Source of the DNA: an uncultured Algibacter sp.
GTDB taxonomy: Bacteria; Bacteroidota; Bacteroidia; Flavobacteriales; Flavobacteriaceae
DNA length: 64,000 nucleotides
Direction of reading: 5' to 3'
Assembly: GCF_947495925.1 (NCBI RefSeq)
Contig: NZ_CANMAU010000002.1
Span: 248,001 to 312,000 of the forward strand
Shown here: in pieces, positions 39,034 through 49,436 of the stretch
Layout: the number at the start of each line of letters is the position of its first letter
Numbering within the stretch: position 1 is the first letter of the stretch
The notes under the pieces: generated by a model
The model's input: the letters and a program-made list of their open reading frames with translations, nothing else
Databases searched by the model: none
What the model was told of the DNA's origin: nothing
Translations under genes and position numbers: made by a program

Positions 39034-40593
39034 TTATTTCTTAAGTTCTTCTAGATTATCAAATATGGTGTAAAAGAAGCCAATAGATTTTGCATATTCA
39101 TTAACCAAAATACGCTCATTTACGCCATGAAATCCTTTAAATTCTTCGGTGTTTTCTAATTGAATGGCTGTAATGGTATACACATCTGGTGCAAAATCAC
39201 GTGCTTGAAAGTGTTTAGAATCTGAACCACCCACCACAAAGAAAGGTGATACAATTAAATCATTACCATAGATTTGACGAATGGTTTTTTCAAGCATATT
39301 ATAAGCAGGATTACCTACCTCGGCTATATTGGTGGCAGGCGTAGAAGCTGAAATGTCTCTGATTTCAATGCGGTCATCTTGAATAGCAGCTTTTATATGT
39401 TCAATAAGCACCTCTGGAGTATCTCCTGGCATAGGTCTGAAGTTTACCACAGCAGTTGCTGATGGTGGCAGTACATTATCTTTAATACCAGCATTAAACA
39501 TGGTTGTAGCTATTGTGGTATGCAGCATGGCTCTAGTCACTTCATTGCCGGCCATGGCCTCAATAAATTTTTTCTCTGGGTCTGTTAGTTCATCATCCTT
39601 GCCAAAGGCTACTGCGGCATAAAGAGGCTTTAGTTCTTCATCTAATTCGGGTCCCATATAACGGTATTGTGAACGCACTGCAGGGTGTATTTTGTAAGGA
39701 AATGGTGCTGCTTCTAATTTGGTAATGGCTTCTGCTAAAATACCGATGTTAGATTCTTCAGGAGGCATTGCAGAGTGTCCACCAATACCATGAATAGCCA
39801 ATTCTAAACTAATAAATCCTTTTTGAGCAATACCAATTAATGCCGTATTGTCTTTAATTCCAGGGAAAATACCAGGAGTTAATGGAGCCGATTCGTCCAT
39901 AACATAAGCAAATCGTTCTATACCACGTTGTTCTAAAACATCAGCGATTTTCTTGGCACCTTCTGAACCACCTACTTCTTCATCTTGACCAAATACAAAA
40001 TAAAGCGTACGAGCTGGTTGCCAGCCTTCTTTTATTTTCATTTCGGCAGCCTCCAAAATAGCATGAATCTGATTTTTATCATCTAAAACACCACGTCCCC
40101 AGATGTAACCATCTTTTACGGTGCCTGCAAAAGGGTCTTCCTTCCATTCGTCTCTAGATTCTTCTGGTACGGGAACAACATCCTGATGAGCATAAAATAA
40201 TGCGGGCTCTAAACTTGGATCTTTTCCTTCCCAAGTATATAGTAAACTGTATGGTCTAGGGTCTCCGTGCAGTTCTTTTTTGAGCGTTTTATGCACCAAC
40301 GGGTAGGATTGCTCTAAAAATTTATGATACCCCTCAAAAGCTTTGGTGTCAAAATCATCTCGGTCTTGGTTAGATATTGTTTTAAAAGTTACAGCTTTTG
40401 ATAGTCGATTAACGGCAGCATCTAAATCAACATCAACAGATATTTGTTCGATGCCTGTCATTTGCATTGAAGTAAAATCTTCTAGATTAACAGGTTCTGA
40501 GGCCGTTGTGGCCTGCGTTTCTTCTTTGGTTTTTTGATTGCAACTTAATACTACAGCTGCTGTAGCAAAAGCAATGAATGTTTTTATTTTCAT
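39034..40593 (-). CDS. M20 family metallopeptidase, PM20D1/carboxypeptidase-S-like lipoprotein
   Basis: Lipobox VVLSCNQ; M20 motifs YAHQDVVP, GRGVLDDK, GQDEEVGGSEGA, VGGSDSKHF. Confidence 0.85.
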   Translation of the reverse strand: MKIKTFIAFATAAVVLSCNQKTKEETQATTASEPVNLEDFTSMQMTGIEQISVDVDLDAAVNRLSKAVTFKTISNQDRDDFDTKAFEGYHKFLEQSYPLVHKTLKKELHGDPRPYSLLYTWEGKDPSLEPALFYAHQDVVPVPEESRDEWKEDPFAGTVKDGYIWGRGVLDDKNQIHAILEAAEMKIKEGWQPARTLYFVFGQDEEVGGSEGAKKIADVLEQRGIERFAYVMDESAPLTPGIFPGIKDNTALIGIAQKGFISLELAIHGIGGHSAMPPEESNIGILAEAITKLEAAPFPYKIHPAVRSQYRYMGPELDEELKPLYAAVAFGKDDELTDPEKKFIEAMAGNEVTRAMLHTTIATTMFNAGIKDNVLPPSATAVVNFRPMPGDTPEVLIEHIKAAIQDDRIEIRDISASTPATNIAEVGNPAYNMLEKTIRQIYGNDLIVSPFFVVGGSDSKHFQARDFAPDVYTITAIQLENTEEFKGFHGVNERILVNEYAKSIGFFYTIFDNLEELKK

Positions 40594-40895
40594 TTAATTA
40601 ATAATTTATGGTCTTTTGTGATAAGAAATTAACAATTGTTAATAATAAATTAAAGTACGAATTTTTTACAAAGGCTCTATGCGTGCATATTACTTTTATT
40701 TAAATATTTAAATATTTAAATATTAGATAACCTTGTTTAAAAGATTAATAATAAACTAAAACAAAATATGTGGTTTTGGGCATGGATTATGCGCAAAAGA
40801 CTAAAAATGAATTAATCACAATTTGCTAATACTTATAAGCGTTGAGGTGTATTTTGTTTAACAAGTTGATTGTATGAAAAGTTACTGAACTTTTT

Positions 40896-41852
40896 TCAGA
40901 ACGTAGCACGTTGCAGCCTGTCATTAATAGATTTGCCTAAACCGTAATCAGGAAAACGTTCAGCTATAATAACATCTAAGTTTTGATGATCTAAATCGTG
41001 CATGGCGTCATAGAGTTTCGAAGCAGCTTCGGCCATATCACCCTCTTGAGATAAAATGATTTGAGTCGCAACAGCATTGCTGTTAACCTCTGATTTAAAA
41101 ACAAGAACACCAATATGTTTGCCAAGGTGTTTTTTGACCTCTTCAGAAACATTGTCAGTCAGGAATGTTCGAGTCGATGGAGCGTAATGACGTTCTAACA
41201 TACCTGGAGCATCTGGACTTACTTCTTTTTTGTTTTTTATACTTACTTTACCAACTACAGCTTCAATATCTTCAAGGGCAAGTGCACCTAAACGGTAGAT
41301 GACAGGTTCGTTGTTTTCAAATCCAATTATAGTTGACTCTATGCCGTTAGCACAAGGCCCACCATCGAGAACTTGACCAATAGCATCCTTAAAATAGCGT
41401 TCTACATGTTCTGGTTTGGTTGGACTAATGCTTCCAAAGGGGTTAGCGCTTGGCGCTGCTAGAGGAAAAGGTAATGTTTGTAAAAGTTCTAATGTTAGCG
41501 GGTGGTTTGGTACACGAACAGCAACGGTATCTTTTCCGGCGGTGATTAAATCTGGAATATTGGCATGTTTTTTTAGGACTAAGGTCATGGATCCTGGCCA
41601 AAATGCTTCGGCCAGTAGACTTGCTTTTTCAGGGACATAACTTACAATGTCTTCTAAGCTTTCTATGGATGGGATATGAACAATAAGAGGGTTGAAAAGA
41701 GGTCGTTTTTTGGTTTCAAAAATACGTTTAATAGCAGTTTCACTATAAATGTTTCCTGCAAGACCGTAGACGGTTTCGGTTGGAATTGCTACCAGTTTAT
41801 CTGCCTTTAAAAGTGTTGCAGCATTCTGGATGTTTTTTGAAATAATACTCAT
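40896..41852 (-). CDS. L-threonylcarbamoyladenylate synthase (Sua5/YrdC family)
   Basis: KADKLVAIPTETVYGLAGN, KKRPLFNPLIVH, Sua5 C-terminal domain. Confidence 0.95.
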   Translation of the reverse strand: MSIISKNIQNAATLLKADKLVAIPTETVYGLAGNIYSETAIKRIFETKKRPLFNPLIVHIPSIESLEDIVSYVPEKASLLAEAFWPGSMTLVLKKHANIPDLITAGKDTVAVRVPNHPLTLELLQTLPFPLAAPSANPFGSISPTKPEHVERYFKDAIGQVLDGGPCANGIESTIIGFENNEPVIYRLGALALEDIEAVVGKVSIKNKKEVSPDAPGMLERHYAPSTRTFLTDNVSEEVKKHLGKHIGVLVFKSEVNSNAVATQIILSQEGDMAEAASKLYDAMHDLDHQNLDVIIAERFPDYGLGKSINDRLQRATF

Positions 41853-41985
41853 TGTTGAAAATCAAGTAGCAAAACTAGTTAAAAATGATGAAATTTTACT
41901 AATTATTGATAGACCTAAAACCATATGAGGCTTGTAAAGCCTAACCCAAATATGGGTCTATAATGAGGAAGCGGCTAATTTTCCC

Positions 41986-41993
41986 TATTTTTG
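41986..41993 (+). promoter_or_regulatory. Predicted -7 box TATTTTTG of ygiQ-like gene
   Basis: 7 nt before ATG 42001. Confidence 0.5.
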
Positions 41994-42000
41994 CAGCGCT

Positions 42001-43947
42001 ATGCAGGAGTTAAAATTATCAGATTGGTTACCAACTACTAACAAAGAAGTGAAAATACGTGGTTGGGATGAACTAGACGTGATTTTGTTTAGCGGTGATG
42101 CTTATGTAGACCACCCATCGTTTGGGCCTGCCGTTATTGGTCGTATTTTAGAAAGTTATGGCTTGCGAGTTGCTCTTGTGCCGCAACCTAATGTAAATGA
42201 TAATCTTCAAGATTTTGTAAAACTAGGTGCTCCAAAATTATTCTTTGGAGTTACAGGTGGTTGTATGGACCCCATGATTAGCAATTACAATGCAAACAAA
42301 AAGCGCCGTGATAAGGATGCCTATACGCCAAATGGAGATATAGGATTTAGACCAGATTATGCAACCACAGTTTATTCGAAAATTTTAAAAGATAAGTGGC
42401 CTGATGTGCCCGTTTTAATAGGAGGTATTGAGGCATCTTTGCGTCGTGTAACGCATTACGATTACTGGAGTGATAAACTCATGCCGAGTATTTTAGAGAG
42501 CTCTAAGGCAGATATGCTAGTGTATGGAATGGGCGAGCAACCTTTGCGCGAGGTTGTGCGTTTGTTGCAGAAAGGGGTACCCTTTAGTAGCATTACAACC
42601 ATTAAACAGACCGCTATACTGTTAGATGCTGATGCTAAAGTACCTAAGAATAGTAATTGGGAGGATGTTGAAATTGTGTCGCATGAACGATGTTTAAAGG
42701 ATAAAAAAGCATATGCATCTAATTTTAAAACCATAGAACAGGAAAGTAATAAATTAGCAGCACGAAGAATTTTCCAAAAAGTAGGGGATAAGACTTTGAT
42801 GATTAACCCGCCTTTTCCAACAATGACTGAGGATGAAATTGACGCCTCTTTTGAATTACCATATACGCGTTTCCCACACCCGAAGTATAATAAGCGTGGA
42901 CCTATTCCAGCTTATGAAATGATTAAGTTTTCGATTAACATCCACCGAGGGTGTTTTGGTGGTTGTAGTTTTTGTACCATTTCGGCACATCAAGGAAAGT
43001 TTATCGCATCCCGTAGCCAAGAATCTGTATTACGCGAAGTTGATACAGTTGCAAATATGCCAGATTTTAAAGGATATTTGTCTGATATCGGTGGGCCTAG
43101 TGCTAATATGTACAAAATGAAAGGCAAAGTACAGTCTATATGTGATAAATGTGTTGCACCTTCTTGTATTTCACCTGTAATTTGTAGTAATCTTGATACA
43201 TCTCATAAACCATTAACTGAATTATATCAGGCTGTTGATAGTCATCCTAAAATTAAGAAATCATTTATTGGTAGCGGTATCAGGCATGATATGTTGGTGC
43301 CAGAATTTAATAAGAATGCAGACCCGAAGGAGCTAGATGATTACACTGAAGAAGTGATGACTAAGCACGTTTCGGGGCGTTTAAAAGTTGCTCCAGAACA
43401 TACTAGTGATCCTGTTTTGAAATTGATGCGTAAACCCTCTTTTAGTTACTTCCATAAGTTTAAAGAGCGTTTTGATAAAATCAATATTAAGAAGGGACTA
43501 AAGTTACAGTTGATTCCTTATTTTATTTCGAATCATCCAGCTTGTGAAGCCGAAGATATGGCTAATCTTGCTGCTGAAACTAAAGATATGGGCTTTCAGT
43601 TAGAGCAAGTGCAAGGTTTTACACCAACGCCTATGACGGTGGCAACCGTAATATATTATAGTGGCTACCATCCATACACACTTAAAAAAGTGAATACACC
43701 TAAAACGCGTAAAGAGAAAGATGAACAACACCGTTTTTTCTTTTGGTATAAGGATGAAAATAAGGCATGGATAAAAAATACTTTGAATAAACTTGGGCGT
43801 CAAGATTTGTTAGAGGTATTGCTTCCTAAGAAAGAAGAGAAATGGCGTAAAAATAAACCTGGGAAACCAAAACATACTTTTGATGATGCGGTGCCTTTTA
43901 ATCAACGCAAAAAGAAGGCTAAGTTTAGGAGTAAGAAGAAGAGGTAG
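42001..43947 (+). CDS. YgiQ family radical SAM protein
   Basis: IHRGCFGGCSFCTISAHQGK radical SAM CxxxCxxC and YgiQ-type context. Confidence 0.95.
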   Translation: MQELKLSDWLPTTNKEVKIRGWDELDVILFSGDAYVDHPSFGPAVIGRILESYGLRVALVPQPNVNDNLQDFVKLGAPKLFFGVTGGCMDPMISNYNANKKRRDKDAYTPNGDIGFRPDYATTVYSKILKDKWPDVPVLIGGIEASLRRVTHYDYWSDKLMPSILESSKADMLVYGMGEQPLREVVRLLQKGVPFSSITTIKQTAILLDADAKVPKNSNWEDVEIVSHERCLKDKKAYASNFKTIEQESNKLAARRIFQKVGDKTLMINPPFPTMTEDEIDASFELPYTRFPHPKYNKRGPIPAYEMIKFSINIHRGCFGGCSFCTISAHQGKFIASRSQESVLREVDTVANMPDFKGYLSDIGGPSANMYKMKGKVQSICDKCVAPSCISPVICSNLDTSHKPLTELYQAVDSHPKIKKSFIGSGIRHDMLVPEFNKNADPKELDDYTEEVMTKHVSGRLKVAPEHTSDPVLKLMRKPSFSYFHKFKERFDKINIKKGLKLQLIPYFISNHPACEAEDMANLAAETKDMGFQLEQVQGFTPTPMTVATVIYYSGYHPYTLKKVNTPKTRKEKDEQHRFFFWYKDENKAWIKNTLNKLGRQDLLEVLLPKKEEKWRKNKPGKPKHTFDDAVPFNQRKKKAKFRSKKKR

Positions 43948-43949
43948 GT

Positions 43950-46796
43950 TTAATGTGCTTCTAGCCAATTATCACCCATGTCAAAATCAACATCTAAAGG
44001 CACTTCTAATTTATAAGCATTTTCCATTTCTGTTTTCACCAAAGTTTTTATAGACTCAATTTCAGATTTATGCACATCAAAAACCAATTCATCATGCACT
44101 TGTAAAAGCATTTTGGTTTTATAATGACCTTCTTGAAGCTTGTTGTAAATATTAATCATGGCTATTTTAATAATGTCTGCAGCACTTCCCTGTATAGGTG
44201 CGTTTACAGCATTGCGTTCTGCGGCACCGCGAACCACTGCATTTCTAGAATTAATATCTTTTAAATAACGGCGACGGCCTAAAACAGTTTGCACGTAGCC
44301 ATTATCACGAGCAAAATCTACTTGTTCACTCATGTAAGCTCGTAATTTAGGGTATGTAGCGTAATAAGTGTCAATTAATTCTTTGGCTTCTCCTCTAGAT
44401 AAATCCGTTTGGTTGCTTAATCCAAAAGCAGAAACACCATAGACAATACCAAAGTTTACGGTTTTTGCATTACTACGCTGTTCTCGTGTTACATCTTCGA
44501 TAGAGACATCAAATACTTTTGAAGCGGTAGATGCATGAATGTCTTCCCCATTTTTAAATGCTGAAATCATCGTTTCTTCTTCACTTAATGCGGCAATAAT
44601 GCGGAGTTCTATTTGTGAATAATCGGCAGCTAATAAGGTGTAGCTTTCATCACGTGGAATAAACGCTTTTCTAACTTGTCGTCCACGTTCCGTTCTAATT
44701 GGGATGTTCTGTAAATTAGGATTGTTGCTACTTAAACGCCCTGTGGCAGCCACGGTTTGCATATAGTCCGTATGAACTCGTCCTGTTGCTTCTTCAACCT
44801 GAGTTGGAAGTGCATCAACATAAGTACTTTTTAATTTTGATAAACCTCTAAAGTCTAAAATATTCTGAACAATTTCATGATCTTTGGCTAAGTAGCTTAG
44901 AATATCTTCTCCAGTTTTATATTGTCCTGTTTTGGTTTTTTTAGGTTTATCAACCAATTTTAATTTTTCAAACAAAATAACACCTAATTGTTTTGGTGAT
45001 GCAATATTGAATTCTTCGCCAGCTGCATCATAAATACGTTTTTCAAGGTTTACAATATCTGTGTTTAATTCCTCTGATAAATTATTTAAAAAATCTTTAT
45101 CTAAATTAATGCCTTCTAATTCCATGGCCGCTAAAACACGTAGTAACGGAACTTCAATGTCATTAAACAGTTTTTGGGTATTAGCTTCTCCTAATTCCTT
45201 TTGAAAATGTTCTTTTAACTGCAATGTAATATCGGCATCTTCAACAGCATATTCTGTCTGTTTTTCTAAAGGAACCTCTCGCATTGATAATTGATTCTTT
45301 CCTTTTTTACCAATCAATTCTGTTATAGAAATAGGCGTATAATTTAAATAAGTCTCTGCCAAAACATCCATATTATGGCGCATATCTGGATTAATCAGAT
45401 AATGTGCTAGCATGGTATCAAACAATTTGCCTCTTACATCTACATTATATTTTGCTAAAACTTTAATATCGTATTTTAAATTTTGACCAACTTTCTCGAT
45501 AGCTTCGCTTTCAAAAAATGGACGCAATTGCTCGATTAGTTCCTGAGTTTCATTTTTATTCTCTGGAAAAGGCATGTAAAACCCTTTGCCAACTTCCCAA
45601 GAAAAAGCAATACCAACCAGTTCTGCTGTTAGTGGGTTTAGTCCAGTAGTTTCAGTATCAAAACAAACAGAAGATTGATTCATCAAATTTTTAATAAACA
45701 ACTTAGTTGCCATACCAGGTGCTATACTTTGGTAAAAATGAGATGTGGTTTCGGCAGTTTTTCTTCTGTGTTCAGAAACAACTTCAGCTTCATTAGAAGG
45801 ATCTGCTCCAAATAATGAAAATTGACCAGCACCAGCAGATTTAGTTTCTTTAGGCGTTGGTTTTGATTCCGTTTCTTCTGAAGTTTTAGTGGTTTTATTT
45901 GTTTTGGGCGTTTCAACAGAAAAGGTTTTTATAAAATTATCCGTTAAACGTCTAAACTCTAGATTTTGAAATATCTCTTTTACTTTTTCAATATCAGGTT
46001 GATCTAATTCAAAGTCTTTAGCATTAAATTCCACAGGAACATCAAGCATAATAGTTGCTAGTTTTTTAGATAGCAATCCTAATTCACCATTAGCCTCAAC
46101 TTTCTCTTTCATTTTACCTTTAAGCTGATCAGTATTGGCTAGTAAACCTTCCATACTGCCAAATTGTGCTAAAAACTTTTTGGCTGTTTTATCTCCAACT
46201 CCTGGTAAACCGGGGATGTTATCACTAGCATCTCCCATCATACCTAAGTAATCAATTACTTGTAATGGGTCAGTAACCTCAAACTTTTTCTGAACTTCAG
46301 GAATGCCCCAAGTTTCATAACCACCACCAAAAACAGGGCGGTACATAAAAATATTTTCGGAAACCAATTGTGCAAAATCCTTATCTGGTGTTACCATAAA
46401 GGTTTTATAACCTGCTTTTTCAGCTTGTTTAGAAAGGGTCCCTATAACATCATCAGCTTCATAACCCTCCTTTACCATAATAGGAATATGCATGGCTTTC
46501 AAAATCTCATAAATATATGGGACAGCAGTTTTTATGCCTTCAGGAGTTTCATCTCTGTTGGCTTTGTATGCTTCGTACATTTCAACACGATCGGAACTTC
46601 CTCCTTTATCAAAACACACTGCTAAATGATCTGGGCGCTCACGTTTTATAACGTCTAATAACGAGTTCATAAACCCCATTATGGCAGAAGTGTCTTCTCC
46701 TTTTGAATTAATTCGCGGGTTTTTTATAAAAGCATAATATCCTCGAAAAATTAAGGCGTAGGCATCAACTAAAAAAAGGCGTTTTTGATCTGACAT
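43950..46796 (-). CDS. polA: DNA polymerase I
   Basis: 5' nuclease, 3'-5' exo (CFDTETTGLNP) and polymerase motifs (DYSQIELR, VHDELVFDV). Confidence 0.98.
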   Translation of the reverse strand: MSDQKRLFLVDAYALIFRGYYAFIKNPRINSKGEDTSAIMGFMNSLLDVIKRERPDHLAVCFDKGGSSDRVEMYEAYKANRDETPEGIKTAVPYIYEILKAMHIPIMVKEGYEADDVIGTLSKQAEKAGYKTFMVTPDKDFAQLVSENIFMYRPVFGGGYETWGIPEVQKKFEVTDPLQVIDYLGMMGDASDNIPGLPGVGDKTAKKFLAQFGSMEGLLANTDQLKGKMKEKVEANGELGLLSKKLATIMLDVPVEFNAKDFELDQPDIEKVKEIFQNLEFRRLTDNFIKTFSVETPKTNKTTKTSEETESKPTPKETKSAGAGQFSLFGADPSNEAEVVSEHRRKTAETTSHFYQSIAPGMATKLFIKNLMNQSSVCFDTETTGLNPLTAELVGIAFSWEVGKGFYMPFPENKNETQELIEQLRPFFESEAIEKVGQNLKYDIKVLAKYNVDVRGKLFDTMLAHYLINPDMRHNMDVLAETYLNYTPISITELIGKKGKNQLSMREVPLEKQTEYAVEDADITLQLKEHFQKELGEANTQKLFNDIEVPLLRVLAAMELEGINLDKDFLNNLSEELNTDIVNLEKRIYDAAGEEFNIASPKQLGVILFEKLKLVDKPKKTKTGQYKTGEDILSYLAKDHEIVQNILDFRGLSKLKSTYVDALPTQVEEATGRVHTDYMQTVAATGRLSSNNPNLQNIPIRTERGRQVRKAFIPRDESYTLLAADYSQIELRIIAALSEEETMISAFKNGEDIHASTASKVFDVSIEDVTREQRSNAKTVNFGIVYGVSAFGLSNQTDLSRGEAKELIDTYYATYPKLRAYMSEQVDFARDNGYVQTVLGRRRYLKDINSRNAVVRGAAERNAVNAPIQGSAADIIKIAMINIYNKLQEGHYKTKMLLQVHDELVFDVHKSEIESIKTLVKTEMENAYKLEVPLDVDFDMGDNWLEAH

Positions 46797-46944
46797 TTTA
46801 AGTGTTTTGATAGAAAACCAAATCTACAAAAACTAAATCGTAAAAAGGAATCAATGCTTAATTGGATTTTGAAAATCAAGCAGACGTATTCTTAACAATT
46901 AGTTAAATAAAAATTAGTAATCAGTTATTGGAATAGAATACCAT

Positions 46945-46952
46945 TATATTTG
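46945..46952 (+). promoter_or_regulatory. Predicted -7 box TATATTTG of metallophosphoesterase gene
   Basis: TAnnTTTG; contains the ORF-track TTG 'start'. Confidence 0.55.
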
Positions 46953-46967
46953 GTTAAAAAAAGAAAT

Positions 46968-48203
46968 ATGTTACGTTGGGTAATTTTTATTGGGGTTTTT
47001 CTAGTTATGGATTTTTATGCGTTTCAAGCATTCAAAACTGTAACAAAAAACAATTGGCTTCAAATTATATACTGGTTAATTACCTTCTTGGTTATCGGTA
47101 ATTTTATTTATAGTTATTACGGTTTTGATAGAAGTGATGGGTTTTCTCATGGTCATGCCTATGCTTTTGGGTTTTTCATCGCGCTTCTGGTCCCAAAGAT
47201 GATTTTATTAGGTGTTATGTTTGCTGAAGACGTGTTTAGAGTTCCGCAAGCTATTTACAGATATTTTACCGAAGGTAGTGTAGCTAAAGGTAACTATTTT
47301 GCGTCTAGAAGACAGTTTATTAGTAAGATAGCTTTAGGTATTGCTGCTATCCCGTTAGCATCAATTATTTATGGCATTTATAAAGGGAAGTACAATTACA
47401 AAGTTTTAAAATATACTTTGAGTTTTGAAGATTTGCCCGAAGCTTTTGATAGCTATAAGTTGACCCAGATTAGCGATATTCATTCTGGGAGTTTTGATAA
47501 TATGGATAAGGTAAAATATGCTGTAGATTTAATAAACGAACAACAAAGTGATGTGATTTTATTCACAGGAGATATTGTAAACAATAAAGTAGAAGAGTTA
47601 GTGCCGTATAAAGAGGTGTTTAATAAATTAAAAGCCAAAGATGGTTTGTATTCTGTGCTCGGTAATCATGATTATGGCGATTATGTGAATTGGGAATCTG
47701 AAGATGCTAAGCATCAAAACTTGGAGGATTTGAAAAGCCTACAAAAAGAAATCGGGTTTAATTTGTTATTGAATGAGAGTAAATTTATAGAAAAAAACGG
47801 CGAACGTATAGCACTAGTTGGTGTTGAAAATTGGGGCGCTGGAGGATTTAAAAAAGCAGGTGACTTAAAAAAAGCAGCTCAGAATATTGAAGCAAATGAT
47901 TTTAAAATATTGATGAGTCATGATCCGTCTCATTGGGAAAAAGAAGTTATTCAAGATGATTACCATTACCACTTAACGCTAAGCGGGCATACACATGGGA
48001 TGCAATTTGGTATTGAGATTCCAGGGTGGTTTAAATGGAGCCCTGTAAAATGGCGTTATAAGTATTGGGCAGGTATTTATAAAGAGATGGGGCAGTACAT
48101 AAATGTAAATAGGGGGTTTGGCTATTTGGCATTTCCTGGGCGTGTAGGGATATGGCCAGAAATTACGGTTATAGAACTGAAGAAAGGTATAGTAAATTCA
48201 TAA
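46968..48203 (+). CDS. Membrane-anchored metallophosphoesterase; start revised to MLRWVIFIG
   Basis: ISDIHSGSFD, TGDIVNN, LGNHDYGD, LSGHTHGMQFG. Confidence 0.93.
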   Translation: MLRWVIFIGVFLVMDFYAFQAFKTVTKNNWLQIIYWLITFLVIGNFIYSYYGFDRSDGFSHGHAYAFGFFIALLVPKMILLGVMFAEDVFRVPQAIYRYFTEGSVAKGNYFASRRQFISKIALGIAAIPLASIIYGIYKGKYNYKVLKYTLSFEDLPEAFDSYKLTQISDIHSGSFDNMDKVKYAVDLINEQQSDVILFTGDIVNNKVEELVPYKEVFNKLKAKDGLYSVLGNHDYGDYVNWESEDAKHQNLEDLKSLQKEIGFNLLLNESKFIEKNGERIALVGVENWGAGGFKKAGDLKKAAQNIEANDFKILMSHDPSHWEKEVIQDDYHYHLTLSGHTHGMQFGIEIPGWFKWSPVKWRYKYWAGIYKEMGQYINVNRGFGYLAFPGRVGIWPEITVIELKKGIVNS

Positions 48204-48349
48204 TTAGCATTATACCTTGCAGTTATGAAGAAAATGCTTATTTTTATAGAGGTACATTGCCTAAGTACAGATATAGCCTGGGCTTAAATTATTATATCAA
48301 AAAAAAGTGTAGGTTTGTATAAGTGTACTTGATTAATAAACAATAAAGT

Positions 48350-48646
48350 ATGTCAAAATTTGGGGAACTTATAGATGTTGAAATTCCAGTATTGTTAGAT
48401 TTCTATACAGAATGGAATGATCAATCGGAGCAGATGCATTTGGTTTTAAGAGATGTTGCAGCTGCTCTAGGAGACAAGGCTAAAGTGATAAAAATTGATG
48501 TTGAAAAAAATCAAGAATTGGCCGAAGCTTTACGAGTAAAAACACTTCCAACTTTAATTATTTATAAGGGAGGTGAGATGAAATGGCGCCAAAGTGGTGA
48601 GCAAGATGCCAACACGCTTATTGGTATTATTCAGGATTACATTTAA
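48350..48646 (+). CDS. Thioredoxin-fold protein lacking the CxxC active site
   Basis: VLLDFYTEWNDQSEQM in place of WCGPC; cis-Pro region VKTLPTLIIYKGGE. Confidence 0.85.
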   Translation: MSKFGELIDVEIPVLLDFYTEWNDQSEQMHLVLRDVAAALGDKAKVIKIDVEKNQELAEALRVKTLPTLIIYKGGEMKWRQSGEQDANTLIGIIQDYI

Positions 48647-48766
48647 ATTTTTTTGATATTTTCTTTACCCAGAATTTATTTTCAGAATTGGTCGACCTTG
48701 CTGTAGTGGTGTTTTTTAAGGCCCTTTAATAAACACCTTGTTCTTTATAGCAAAAGTCTTACTTTA

Positions 48767-49420
48767 TTAAATAGAAGAATTTAACGATTTAAAACGGTAT
48801 CCTTTACGGCTAAAATGTTTCAATACTTTTGGTAGTGCGTATTGCAGGTTTTTTGAAGCTTTTACGCTATCATGAAACACAATAATACTGCCCTTAGATG
48901 CTTTTGTTAAAACATTATTTAGGCAGGTTTCTTTATTAATAGATGCTTCCCAATCAAAAGACAACACATCCCACATAACAATCTTATAGCCTAAGGCTAT
49001 AAGATGCTTGCCTTGTTTAGGTGTTATTTGGCCATATGGCGGTCTGAATAATTTAGTGCTTTCTAAGTTTTGTGTTTGATTATCAATAGTGGCTTTGCCT
49101 TCAGCAATATTGTTTAAATAATCTTTAGCTTTGGTTTTCCAACCTTTTATATGGTTTTGTGTGTGATTACCAATAGCATGACCAGCAGCTAAGGTGTTCT
49201 GGAAAATATCGGGGTGTTTTTCAATATTATCTCCTATACAAAAAAAGGTCGCTTTAGCGTTGTATTCTTTTAAAACGTCTAAAGTCCAATTTGTAATTTT
49301 AGGAGTTGGCCCATCATCAAAAGTTAAATAAATAACTTTCTCTTTTGTTGCAATGTCCCAAATATAATTTGGGAACATTTTTTTTGCAACAATAGGTGTT
49401 TTTATTGGTGTTAAGGTCAT
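48767..49420 (-). CDS. Polysaccharide deacetylase family protein
   Basis: NodB motifs YLTFDDGPTPK, AIGNHTQNH, LFRPPYG. Confidence 0.93.
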   Translation of the reverse strand: MTLTPIKTPIVAKKMFPNYIWDIATKEKVIYLTFDDGPTPKITNWTLDVLKEYNAKATFFCIGDNIEKHPDIFQNTLAAGHAIGNHTQNHIKGWKTKAKDYLNNIAEGKATIDNQTQNLESTKLFRPPYGQITPKQGKHLIALGYKIVMWDVLSFDWEASINKETCLNNVLTKASKGSIIVFHDSVKASKNLQYALPKVLKHFSRKGYRFKSLNSSI

Positions 49421-49436
49421 GCCTTAATCCTAATTT

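Noticed and set aside
48224-48286. 20-aa ORF MKKMLIFIEVHCLSTDIAWA between metallophosphoesterase and thioredoxin-fold genes
   Set aside because: Too short, no terminator or composition support; expected by chance.
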